Source of the DNA: CAYTRP01 sp964625145
GTDB lineage: Bacteria; Sumerlaeota; Sumerlaeia; SLMS01; JAHLLQ01
DNA length: 21,345 nt
Assembly: GCA_964625145.1 (NCBI GenBank)
Contig: CAZVAQ010000052.1
Coordinates: 1-21,345 of the forward strand
Reading direction: 5' to 3'
Each line of letters opens with the position of its first letter. Position 1 is the first letter of the stretch. The translations under genes were made by a program, and so were the position numbers. This document shows positions 14,256 through 21,345 of this stretch, piece after piece. The notes under the pieces are model-generated. The model was given only the letters and a program-made list of their open reading frames with translations, had not been told where the DNA came from and ran no database searches.

Positions 14256-15764
14256 AACCATCTCCCACAACATCTCAATCGCCACCGTCCATTCCCTTTG
14301 TCGCGCCAGGAGATAATCGCCGGCGACGTCGACTTGTGACTGCAGCGCGTCGAGGCTTTCGTTGAGGCGGTCGGGATGCGGGCCGCCGGGTTGGATGCGT
14401 TGCTTCACCAGCTCCAGTGGATCGCTGAATGTTGCCATCTCGTCGCCGGACAGGGGCGTGGTGCCGGGAGCCACCTTCTCCAAGGCGTTGTTGAGCGCGT
14501 CGCGCGTCAGGTGCCCTGTCGCTTCGCAGGCAGTGACGGCCGCGCCGAGCACGCGATAGCACGCGCGGAAGGGAAGGTTGCGCGTGCGAGCCAGGTGATC
14601 TGCCATGTCGGTGGCTTCCAGGAAACCTTCGCGACACGCGTCGCGCATGGCCTTCGCGTCGACATTCAGCGTGCGGAAGACTTCGCGGAATACGGCCGGC
14701 GCGTCGCGCACTTCCTCCGCGGCGTCCATCACGCTGTACTTGGTCCATTGCACGTCGCGGTTGTAGCCCGACGCGGCGGGGGTGAGGATGCCGAGCAGCC
14801 CTTCCACATGGCCACGCACGACGGCGGCGCGGGCGCGGGTGACCTCGGCGAAGTCGGGATTGCGCTTTTGCGGCATGATGGAGCTGCCGGTGGTGAACTC
14901 CACGGAGAGCTTCACCCATCGGCGCGGGGGCGAGGACAACAACATCAGATCCTGTCCGATGCCTGCCAGATGCGACAGGTGCTGCGCGGCGACAAAGGCG
15001 AAGCGCGTCTCCAATTCGCCGCGGCCCCAGGCCGAATCGATCGTGTTGGCGGTCGGGCGCTTGAAGCCCAACAGGTACGCCGTACGTCGCCGGTTGACGG
15101 GCCAACTGGTGGCGAAGGAGGCAGCGCTTCCCAGCGGGCATTCGTCCAGTTCGCCAAGCAATCCGGCCAGATGGCGCAGGTCACGCACCAACCGCGACAC
15201 ATAGCCCGACACCCAATGTCCCCATGTCGTGACCATTGCCGGTTGCAAATGCGTCCACCCGGGGCAGGGCGTGTGCGCGTGTTCGCGGGCGTGGGTGATC
15301 AGCGCGTCGGCCAGGTTGGCGATGGCCGAGCCCAGCATTGCGACTTCCTCGCGCAGCCACAGGCGCATGTCCGTCGCCACTTGATCGTTGCGGCTGCGGC
15401 CCGTGTGGAGCCGTCCGCCGGCGCCTTCGCCACAGATTTCGGTGACGGCCTCCTCGATGGACATGTGGATGTCCTCGGCCGCCGGGCGCAGGAGATCGGT
15501 GCCGTTGGCGTGGTGTTGGCGCAGTTGGTTGAGGGCGCCGAGAAGAGCGCGGCCTTCCTCGGGCGAGACGATCCCCTCTTCCATCAGCATCAACGCGTGG
15601 GCGGCGTTGGTGGCCAGATCATGAACGGCCAGGGCCGCGTCGGCGGCAGGACGCCCCTGCACATCGCGACCGGCGCAGTAGGTGACGTGCATGTGGGTCA
15701 GATCGGCGGAGCCGGTCGGCTTTCCGGAGGCCCAGACGGGTTGGCTGCGTTGGGGAGTGGACAT
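14229..15764 (-). CDS. argH: Argininosuccinate lyase
   Basis: This enzyme splits argininosuccinate into arginine and fumarate, the last step of arginine synthesis, as a cytoplasmic homotetramer. The 511-residue product has the superfamily signatures HTGRSRNDQVATD (120-132), GWTHLQPAMVTTWGHW with catalytic-type H172, CPLGSAA (209-215), and GSSIMPQKRNPDFAEV (293-308) with the mobile-loop serines S294/S295. It is longer than the usual 460 or so residues, and the N-terminal LWGGRF-type motif is replaced by VWASGKPTGSADLT. The start at ATG 15764 was chosen by homology; an open frame extends upstream without similarity. The C-terminal KAKGEG lies in a 7-bp repeat tract. Other fumarase/aspartase-superfamily lyases are less likely. 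Confidence 0.92.
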   Translation of the reverse strand: MSTPQRSQPVWASGKPTGSADLTHMHVTYCAGRDVQGRPAADAALAVHDLATNAAHALMLMEEGIVSPEEGRALLGALNQLRQHHANGTDLLRPAAEDIHMSIEEAVTEICGEGAGGRLHTGRSRNDQVATDMRLWLREEVAMLGSAIANLADALITHAREHAHTPCPGWTHLQPAMVTTWGHWVSGYVSRLVRDLRHLAGLLGELDECPLGSAASFATSWPVNRRRTAYLLGFKRPTANTIDSAWGRGELETRFAFVAAQHLSHLAGIGQDLMLLSSPPRRWVKLSVEFTTGSSIMPQKRNPDFAEVTRARAAVVRGHVEGLLGILTPAASGYNRDVQWTKYSVMDAAEEVRDAPAVFREVFRTLNVDAKAMRDACREGFLEATDMADHLARTRNLPFRACYRVLGAAVTACEATGHLTRDALNNALEKVAPGTTPLSGDEMATFSDPLELVKQRIQPGGPHPDRLNESLDALQSQVDVAGDYLLARQREWTVAIEMLWEMVGEKAKGEG

Positions 15765-15834
15765 GGTTGGATGACTTGCGCGGTTGATTTGTCGGGGGGA
15801 CGCCCAATGTCGCCATGCACACCACGGTCGGCAA

Positions 15835-15864
15835 GGGGAACACGGCCGTGCTGCCATGTTCCCC
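15835..15864. repeat. Inverted repeat upstream of argH
   Basis: GGGGAACA (15835-15842) pairs perfectly with TGTTCCCC (15857-15864); the 14-nt loop itself contains half of the palindrome CACGGCCGTG. It lies 71 bp before the argH start and 55 bp after the preceding gene's stop. No T-run follows on the minus strand, so it is an operator, leader structure or weak terminator. Confidence 0.5.
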
Positions 15865-15918
15865 CCGCCGATTCGGTGTTCTGTGCTTGTTCCCGTCCCT
15901 GGGCGATGCCTCCGCTTC

Positions 15919-16665
15919 TTACTCGAAGAAGGCCTTCTCGTTGAGCAGCGGCACTTCGGTTTCCAGATGAGCGCGGACACCCTGCAGGAACTTTTCCAGG
16001 TCCTGCGTCGAGATGTCATAGGGCTCGTCGGCCAGCGTGTTGATGTCGACGTTGACGGCGAAAATCAGGTCGGGGTTCCCCTCCTGGCCTGTGCGCATGG
16101 GGCGGCAATTGATGCGGCGGTTGGCGTTGGAGCCGTTGATCTGCACGCGCGACAGGGCGTTGATCTGCAGGTCCTGCAGGCGCTCGCCCAGCAGGTTGCG
16201 ATCATTGAGCAGGTGCTTCTGCATGCGCTGGTTGGCGCTGCTGGAGACCGGGGCGATGAAGTCCGCCACGATGCCCACCCGGGTGGCGGTCAGGCCAAAG
16301 TGCTCGGACAGGGTCGTGTGCACGCGCATGGCGGCGGGGATGAAATTGTCGAACGCCTTGTCCATGGGCAGGGCCTGGACGTTGGTCCCCTTCTCGGTGC
16401 GGGTGACCTCGCCGGGCATCATGCGAAAATGGACCTTGGCGGGTGCGACTTCGACCAACAGGCGGCCGTCCTTGCTGCCGAATCGCACGCGGGGGGTGTC
16501 GGGGGGAACCTGCTGTCCCTCCGGGATGCGGTTGAGGGCCGGCTCGGCGTCCAGCTCTGGGAGGCGCCAGGGCAGGGCCTCGGAGAATTCGCGAAAGTCC
16601 TGCACGTCGAGCTTGCGCAGGAACAGGCCGAGGAAAATGGAAGGCGCCTGGAAGTTGTTCAGCAT
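15919..16665 (-). CDS. Unknown cytoplasmic protein
   Basis: I cannot assign this 248-residue protein. The start at ATG 16665 has GGAG about 8 bases upstream. It has no signal peptide and no membrane segment. It begins MLNNFQAPSIFLGLFLRKLD, with a mixed alpha/beta pattern: a strand pair around RLLVEVAPAKVHFRMMPGE, a helix AFDNFIPAAMRVHTTLSEHF, a strand VGIVADFIAP, and a C-terminal strand FAVNVDINTL followed by helix DLEKFLQGVRAHLETEVPLL. This end is loosely like the TIGR04255 family of uncharacterised proteins, a weak impression only. It lies upstream of argH on the same strand, separated by 154 bp with a hairpin, so shared function is not implied. Confidence 0.75.
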   Translation of the reverse strand: MLNNFQAPSIFLGLFLRKLDVQDFREFSEALPWRLPELDAEPALNRIPEGQQVPPDTPRVRFGSKDGRLLVEVAPAKVHFRMMPGEVTRTEKGTNVQALPMDKAFDNFIPAAMRVHTTLSEHFGLTATRVGIVADFIAPVSSSANQRMQKHLLNDRNLLGERLQDLQINALSRVQINGSNANRRINCRPMRTGQEGNPDLIFAVNVDINTLADEPYDISTQDLEKFLQGVRAHLETEVPLLNEKAFFE

Positions 16666-16800
16666 ACACTTTTCTCCGGAATCTCGCCAGCAAGAGGCCC
16701 CATCGCCCCCCGCCCGACGGTGGGTGGATCGATCTGAAGCGTGATAAAGCGCCGCACCCGGCGGGGGGTGCAACAGCAAGAATGAAGGCTCACGCCCCCC

Positions 16801-18033
16801 TCAGCGCACCGACAGGTGATCGGGGATCTCCGGCGGGATGGGCACGATGCGGCGCACCTGGCGGTTGGAGCTGAGGTACAGCTCCCCGTCGCGTCCTTCG
16901 CCAAATGTGGTCAGCCCCATCCCCAGCACAAAGCGCTCGACGACCGAATAGTCTGCCGGGTCCAGCACCCACACCCGCCCGGAGTTGTAGTCGCCAAAGA
17001 CGTAGCGCCCGAACAGGCCCGGGCTCTTCGCTCCGCGATAGACGTAACCGCCCGTGATCGCCCGGTTGTTGTTCGTGCCGCGCACATAAGTGTGCACGGG
17101 CTGTGTGAAGCCCTCGAAGTCGAGCGGCGGGATCGCCACGCCCGCGCCGCTGCAATTGTTGATGATCGTGTTGATGGCGGGATTCTGGATCTCCCCCTCG
17201 CGGATGGGCCAGCCGAAGTTCAGCGCGGGAGTCAGCGGATGAAGGATGTGGTCCACTTCCTCGCGGGCGGCCTGCCCCACGTCGCCGATCCACATGTCGC
17301 CTGTGTCGCGGTCAAAGGAGAAGCGCCACGGATTGCGCAGGCCGACGAAGAAGATCTCGTCCGGCACGTCATCAACGCCGACGTAGGGGTTGTCGGGCGG
17401 GATGCCGTAGAAGGGGGCCGTGTTGACGCTCTGGTCCACGTCGATGCGCAACATCTTGCCGAGGCGCTGCGTCAGGTCCTGCGCGCGGCAATTGGGATCG
17501 TTGCCGTCGCCACCATCTCCCATTGCGATGTAGAGAAAACCGTCCGGACCAAATGCCATGGCGCCGCCGTTGTGGTTGGCAAAGTCCTGGTTGATGGTGA
17601 GCAGCTCCTTGCGGGTGGTGGTGTCGACCACCGTACGGTCATCCGCGTCCATCTCGTAGCGGGCGATGACCGTGTGCCCGGCCAGGTTGGTGTGGTTGAT
17701 GAAGAAGAACCAGTTGTCGGTGCCGAACTGCGGGTGAAACACGAGGAAGAGCAGGCCGCGTTCGCTGGTGGTGGACGTGATGGAGGAGATGTTGAGGAAG
17801 ATTTCGGGCGAGCCACCGGGCTCGAACGTGTAGGCGCGTCCGGTCTTGCCGCCGATGTAGAGTCGTTCGTCATCTTCGATCGGGCTTTGCACGATGAAGG
17901 TGACCACCTCTCCGGTGAAGCTGGGGATTGTCGTGACCAGTTCGGTTGTCAATTGTGGTATGGGCAGTGACGCGCCCAGGGCAATCGGCAGGGCCAACAG
18001 GCCCGGCAGGCCCGCCATTGACATCAAGTTCAT
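16801..18033 (-). CDS. Exported glucose/sorbosone dehydrogenase-like beta-propeller (PQQ-type)
   Basis: The 410-residue protein has a hydrophobic signal-like N-terminus (1-22, ending ALGAS) and a six-bladed propeller of the soluble glucose/sorbosone (aldose sugar) dehydrogenase family. Seen motifs: ERGLLFLVFHPQF (91-103), NHNGGAMAFGPDG (153-165, with the His expected as catalytic base), IAMGDGGDGNDP (169-180), RLGKMLRIDVD, GLRNPWRFSFD (231-241, Arg233/Asn234 near the PQQ site) and IGDVGQ. Family enzymes oxidise sugars in the periplasm with PQQ and calcium, although many members have unknown substrates. The start at ATG 18033 has GGAG 8 bases upstream. No PQQ-synthesis gene is in view. It lies downstream of the C39-like lipoprotein gene on the same strand. 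Confidence 0.9.
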   Translation of the reverse strand: MNLMSMAGLPGLLALPIALGASLPIPQLTTELVTTIPSFTGEVVTFIVQSPIEDDERLYIGGKTGRAYTFEPGGSPEIFLNISSITSTTSERGLLFLVFHPQFGTDNWFFFINHTNLAGHTVIARYEMDADDRTVVDTTTRKELLTINQDFANHNGGAMAFGPDGFLYIAMGDGGDGNDPNCRAQDLTQRLGKMLRIDVDQSVNTAPFYGIPPDNPYVGVDDVPDEIFFVGLRNPWRFSFDRDTGDMWIGDVGQAAREEVDHILHPLTPALNFGWPIREGEIQNPAINTIINNCSGAGVAIPPLDFEGFTQPVHTYVRGTNNNRAITGGYVYRGAKSPGLFGRYVFGDYNSGRVWVLDPADYSVVERFVLGMGLTTFGEGRDGELYLSSNRQVRRIVPIPPEIPDHLSVR

Positions 18034-18138
18034 CTTCGGAACTCCGCAGGAATCTCGTCAGCTTGGAAATTCCAACGGGACAGCGGCCGAAATGCAATCG
18101 TGAATCGGCGAATTGGTGGAGAAAGTGACCCGCGAGGT

Positions 18139-18151
18139 GGGGCGCCGCCCC
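18139..18151 (-). repeat. Short hairpin touching the lipoprotein gene stop
   Basis: On the minus strand a 5-bp GGGGC/GCCCC stem with a 3-nt loop begins directly after the stop codon of the propeller-C39 lipoprotein gene. It lacks a T-run and is at best a weak terminator. Confidence 0.3.
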
Positions 18152-19930
18152 TCAATGATCCCCATTGGGCGGGGTGCCGGTGATCAGGCAACGCACCATG
18201 CGCAGGTTCTGGTATCCGTTGTTATATCCGGGCAGGTCATAGATCGCGCGGCGGCCGTCCTCGTGCGGATAGAAGCGGCTGTTCTTGTCTCCATAGGGAT
18301 CGTTCATGACGATGGCGCGCTTGCCGCGCAGGTACCCGATCGCGTTGGTGTAATGCCCAGCGTAGGTGATCAGATGCAGGACTATGATGGGCTGCCCGCG
18401 GTCGATGCTATTGACGATCGTGTCGTAGCGCGGCTGCCAATCGACCTCTGACCGCAGGCCATGGGCGCGCATGTAATCGGCCATGTAGTTGCGCGTGTCC
18501 TTCCAATCCTCGCGCACGATATAGCCATAAGCGCCGCCCATGGGCTTGCCGTCGGGGCCGGGGCTCTCGATGGAGAACGTGACGTCGCCGGCGCTGTGTT
18601 CCTCGGTGATGTAGCGCGAGAAGGGGCTGGGGCCGCGCGCGGCAATTCCCGCTCCGTCCAGGGCGGGCGCTTGATCATCGATTGGATCAATGGCGCGATG
18701 CGTCGCCAGCAACATCACCGCGCACGTGGCGTTGCATGCCCAATCGCCATCGTATCCCGGCAGCAGGTGACGCGTCTGGTGAATGTAGGGCACGCCGATG
18801 AGTTCCACCATGTGGGGCTTGCGCACCAGATGCGGCGGCAGGCGGTAGGCATGCTGGTCCGCGGGGCCGCGATGGGGCTCGTAGGGGACGATCTGCTCGT
18901 CGTCCTGACGGATCCAATCGAGGCGATGCGTTCGGTCGAGTGATGTGTTTCCGGCGATGCGATGCACCAGCAGGTCATCGCCGCGGCGGCCTGCTGTCCA
19001 TGATGACGAGAGCGTGTACCATCGCACGCCGGGCGAGCCGAGCGTGATGGCCTCCGCGTCGGGATCCAGCGCGGAGCGCGCCTTCAGGGTTTCCTGCTCC
19101 TCGACAAACGCGATCGTGTCGTTGTCCAGCCACGTGGGCTCATCGCCGTAGCCATGACGATGGATGGTTCCCGCCGGAAGCTCGATCACGGAGAAGTAGC
19201 TCGTGAACGTGCGGAACAACAAGCGGTCACCATCGGGAGAAAAGACGGGGCCGTAATGCGATTGGCCGTCGTTGATGAGGACGCGCACATCGCCCGTTGC
19301 AAGATCGAGCAGTGCGGGATGGTCGTTCTTGTTGCCAAAGGCGATCTGTGTCTCGTCCGGTGACCACTCGATCAGGTTGCTGCAATGGCCAACCGGGTAA
19401 CGGCTGAGTTGGCGCAGGTCGCGCGTGAGCACGACAATGTCATCACCGACAGACACGGCAACGCGACCGGTGACGGAGGCCGCCGGCGTGCCCACAACCG
19501 GGCTCCACGCGGTGATGCGTTGCGTGAGGTTGGTGTCGACATCATGCAGGAAGGCGGCCTGTTCAAAAATGCCGGGCTCGGCGTTGTAATCGTGGCGGAA
19601 AGCCTTGAATGCCACGCGCGAACCGTCCGGCGTGAAAGAGGCATAGTAGCCCGTGTTGTAGGATTGCGTGATGGTGCGGGTGTGTTCGGTCTGCAGATTG
19701 GTGAGGTAAAGCCCGGCGTGTTGGTCGTCGGTTGTGAGCAGCCATTTCCCGTCGCCAGACATGGAAACCGGCACCATGGCGGGACCGGTGGATTGGGCGA
19801 CGGGAAGCGGTAGGGCGTTGGCGTTGATGAATTCAATGTCAACCGGTCCCGTTCGCCGCGCACAGGAAGCGAGGACGAGAAGGGAAAGAAGGAGCAGGGG
19901 GAGGAGGCGTTTCATGGGGAGGACTTCCAT
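18152..19930 (-). CDS. Lipoprotein: TolB/WD40-like propeller fused to a C39-like cysteine peptidase domain
   Basis: The start is ATG 19930, which has GGAG 5 bases upstream; ATG 19915 in the same frame lacks a ribosome-binding site. The product has 592 residues. A signal peptide ends in lipobox LASC (Cys23), so it is lipid-anchored outside the cytoplasm. Residues about 50-330 hold repeating blades with SxDGxW/R motifs: SMSGDGKWLLTTDD, SFTPDGSRVAFKA, EWSPDETQIAFGN, FSPDGDRLLFR, as in TolB/PD40 propellers. Residues about 375-590 match the C39-like (Peptidase_C39_2) papain-type domain: ELIGVPYIHQ, then DWACNATCAVMLL with nucleophile candidate Cys399, GHYTNAIGY (His526) and NDPYGD (Asn543/Asp544). 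It may cleave peptides or bind or transfer acyl groups at the cell surface; target unknown. It follows carA on the same strand. Confidence 0.87.
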   Translation of the reverse strand: MEVLPMKRLLPLLLLSLLVLASCARRTGPVDIEFINANALPLPVAQSTGPAMVPVSMSGDGKWLLTTDDQHAGLYLTNLQTEHTRTITQSYNTGYYASFTPDGSRVAFKAFRHDYNAEPGIFEQAAFLHDVDTNLTQRITAWSPVVGTPAASVTGRVAVSVGDDIVVLTRDLRQLSRYPVGHCSNLIEWSPDETQIAFGNKNDHPALLDLATGDVRVLINDGQSHYGPVFSPDGDRLLFRTFTSYFSVIELPAGTIHRHGYGDEPTWLDNDTIAFVEEQETLKARSALDPDAEAITLGSPGVRWYTLSSSWTAGRRGDDLLVHRIAGNTSLDRTHRLDWIRQDDEQIVPYEPHRGPADQHAYRLPPHLVRKPHMVELIGVPYIHQTRHLLPGYDGDWACNATCAVMLLATHRAIDPIDDQAPALDGAGIAARGPSPFSRYITEEHSAGDVTFSIESPGPDGKPMGGAYGYIVREDWKDTRNYMADYMRAHGLRSEVDWQPRYDTIVNSIDRGQPIIVLHLITYAGHYTNAIGYLRGKRAIVMNDPYGDKNSRFYPHEDGRRAIYDLPGYNNGYQNLRMVRCLITGTPPNGDH

Positions 19931-20053
19931 CAAAGCTCCATGGGCATCCTGGTTGTCAGCCGCAATTGGCGAAGGTTGGCCCATGATGCGCGACCCGCAA
20001 GGCCGGATCGAATGACGCAATCCCTCGCGCGAACTGCCAGCCCAACACACACT

Positions 20054-20072
20054 CACGGGCAAGGTGCCCGTG
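20054..20072. repeat. REP-like hairpin between carA and the lipoprotein gene
   Basis: CACGGGCA pairs with TGCCCGTG around a 3-nt loop. On the minus strand it follows the carA stop by 36 bp, but TGTG-rich sequence rather than a T-run follows. It is either a terminator without a U-tract or a copy of a dispersed palindromic repeat. Confidence 0.5.
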
Positions 20073-20107
20073 CTACTTTGAGAAACCAACCATCATCCCT
20101 TCCACCG

Positions 20108-21199
20108 CTACCCGCGCTTCACCAATTCGATGAAATCGTCGAACAGGTGCTGCGTATCCACGGGGCCGGGTGCCGCTTCGGGGTGGAACTGCACGCTGAA
20201 GAACGGCTTGGAGACGTGGCGCAGGCCTTCGTTGGTGCCGTCGTTGAGGTTCTCGAACCAGGAGATCCAACCTTCCGGCAGTGTCTGCGTGTCGACGGCG
20301 TAGCCGTGGTTTTGCGAGGTGACATAGCACCGGCCATCGATGGTGTTGCGGACCGGTTGGTTCTGACTGCGGTGGCCGTACTTCAGCTTGAACGTGTCGG
20401 CGCCGATGGCCAGGGCCAGCAATTGGTGCCCGAGGCAGATGCCCATGAACGGCTTGCCGCGGCGCAGGGCCGTGCGAATCTGGTGGATGGTCGTGTTGCA
20501 GATCTTCGGATCGCCGGGGCCGCTGCTCACCAGCAGGCCGTCGTACTCTTCCTGCGACAGGTCGTGGTTCCACGGCACGCGCTTCACCTCGACTCCGCGG
20601 GCGACGGTGTTGGAGATGATGCTTTCCTTGCAGCCCAGATCCAGCAGCAACACGCGCTTGGTGCCGGTGCCATAGATGCGCGGCTCGGTGTGGCTGACCA
20701 CTTCTACCAGGCGTTGGGAGTTGGGATCGGTGAACTCCACCGGCTGGCCGGCGAACTCAATCTTGCCGAGCATGGAGCCCTTCTCGCGCAGGCGCTTGGT
20801 CAGCGCGCGCGTGTCGACACCCATCAGGCCAGGGATGCCCTGCGATTCCATCCATTGCGACAGGGAACGAATCGCCTCCCAATGCGAATGCTCGCGCGAG
20901 TATTCGGAGACGATGATGCCGGCGGTTTGAATGCGCGAGGACTCGAAGTGCTCGAGGATGCCGTTGGCGGCGTTCTCGTCCGGGATGCCGTAGTTGCCGA
21001 TCAGGGGGAAGGTGAAGACCAGGATCTGGCCGTAGAAGGACGGATCGGTCATGGCTTCCGGATAGCCGACCATTCCGGTGCTGAAGACGACTTCGCCGGC
21101 GGCGGACTTCCGCGCGCCAAAGGGTTCGCCGTGGTAGATGGTGCCGTCCTCAAGGAAGAGGCTGGCGAGGGCAGTGCGAGGCTCGGCAAGATGGGGCAT
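20108..21199 (-). CDS. carA: Carbamoyl-phosphate synthase small subunit (glutaminase)
   Basis: CarA hydrolyses glutamine and channels ammonia to CarB, which makes carbamoyl phosphate for arginine and pyrimidines. The 363-residue product is of normal length. The N-terminal CPSase_sm domain (about 10-145) has LEDGTIYHGEPFG, GEVVFSTGMVGYPEAMTDPS, and GVDTRALTKRLREKGSM. The class I glutamine amidotransferase domain (about 182-363) has SSGPGDP (225-231), the nucleophile Cys255 in GICLGHQ, and the His339/Glu341 pair in HPEAAPGP. All catalytic residues are present. carB is not immediately downstream; it may lie upstream beyond the window or elsewhere. No Shine-Dalgarno is obvious before ATG 21199; the leader is C-rich because the opposite strand is a run of G tracts. 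Confidence 0.97.
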   Translation of the reverse strand: MPHLAEPRTALASLFLEDGTIYHGEPFGARKSAAGEVVFSTGMVGYPEAMTDPSFYGQILVFTFPLIGNYGIPDENAANGILEHFESSRIQTAGIIVSEYSREHSHWEAIRSLSQWMESQGIPGLMGVDTRALTKRLREKGSMLGKIEFAGQPVEFTDPNSQRLVEVVSHTEPRIYGTGTKRVLLLDLGCKESIISNTVARGVEVKRVPWNHDLSQEEYDGLLVSSGPGDPKICNTTIHQIRTALRRGKPFMGICLGHQLLALAIGADTFKLKYGHRSQNQPVRNTIDGRCYVTSQNHGYAVDTQTLPEGWISWFENLNDGTNEGLRHVSKPFFSVQFHPEAAPGPVDTQHLFDDFIELVKRG

Positions 21200-21241
21200 G
21201 ATGGGTGGACTTGGTACCTTGGGTGGGAGAGGTTTGGAGCC

Positions 21242-21309
21242 GGGGTAGGGGGTTGGGGCTCTGGGGAGGTGGCCGTGGCCGGGGGGGAGATTTGGGGGAG
21301 GGGGGCGGG
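21242..21309 (+). promoter_or_regulatory. Two adjacent G-quadruplex-forming motifs upstream of carA
   Basis: On the plus strand, four G runs of 4-5 separated by 2, 2 and 4 bases occupy 21242-21266, and four G runs of 3-7 separated by 6, 1 and 1 bases occupy 21281-21309. Both meet the usual G3+N1-7 quadruplex pattern. The G-rich strand is the template strand for carA, whose start lies 43 bp away, so folding could hinder transcription. No function is proven. Confidence 0.5.
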
Positions 21310-21345
21310 CGTGACAAGCGGGAAGGTTCTGTGGACCGGGCGGAC

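Noticed and set aside
14376..15944. Plus-strand open frame antisense to argH
   Set aside because: ArgH signatures are on the minus strand; this frame has none.
16816..17970. Plus-strand open frame antisense to the sugar dehydrogenase-like gene
   Set aside because: No domain or ribosome-binding site; it is explained by third-position GC bias of the real gene.
1..21345. CRISPR arrays, insertion sequences, prophage or integrase genes
   Set aside because: No direct repeats with regular spacers of CRISPR size and no transposase, integrase or phage genes were seen.

Overview
This 21.3 kb window comes from a GC-rich bacterial chromosome and is interrupted by one 100-base run of N (9024-9123), so it is probably a draft or metagenome scaffold. 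Lipoprotein signal peptides, a SurA-like periplasmic peptidyl-prolyl isomerase and an exported sugar dehydrogenase point to a diderm (Gram-negative type) cell. No gene fixes the phylum. The mix of housekeeping genes and degenerate short intergenic repeats would suit an uncultured lineage near Planctomycetota, Sumerlaeota or Verrucomicrobiota, but that is a guess. GTG and TTG starts are used at least once each.

Layout. Positions 1-4079 hold five minus-strand genes packed like an operon, in transcription order: dnaJ, an exported endonuclease/exonuclease/phosphatase (EEP) family protein overlapping dnaJ by 4 bp, a single-domain Hpt phosphotransfer protein, a receiver-PP2C (RsbU-like) phosphatase, and a thioredoxin-fold lipoprotein that runs off the left edge. 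Divergent from dnaJ is an exported YHS-domain protein (4226-5098). Next is a 677-residue two-domain parvulin isomerase on the minus strand (5159-7192), a 600 bp gene-free region with a long inverted repeat, and recA (7794-8867) followed by a strong hairpin that runs into the N gap. After the gap are tRNA-Gln(UUG), a flavodoxin-like protein and a small unknown protein. Then, on the plus strand, come a polytopic GT39-like glycosyltransferase, a GT4 glycosyltransferase and a PIN-toxin/AF2212-like antitoxin pair. The right third is all minus strand: argH, an unknown 248-residue protein, an exported glucose/sorbosone dehydrogenase-like protein, a lipoprotein joining a beta-propeller-like region to a C39-like cysteine peptidase domain, and carA.

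How genes may work together. CarA and ArgH both serve arginine (and, for CarA, pyrimidine) synthesis but are not adjacent. The two glycosyltransferases probably act on a shared envelope glycan. The Hpt and receiver-phosphatase genes form an incomplete phosphorelay, with no kinase or anti-sigma partner in view.

The most unusual items are a LysM-like segment lodged inside a parvulin domain, the propeller-C39 lipoprotein, degenerate heptanucleotide tandem repeats at many gene boundaries that also write the C-terminal codons of two or three proteins, a 30-nt inverted repeat built of 9-bp units, several palindromes, and two adjacent G-quadruplex motifs upstream of carA.
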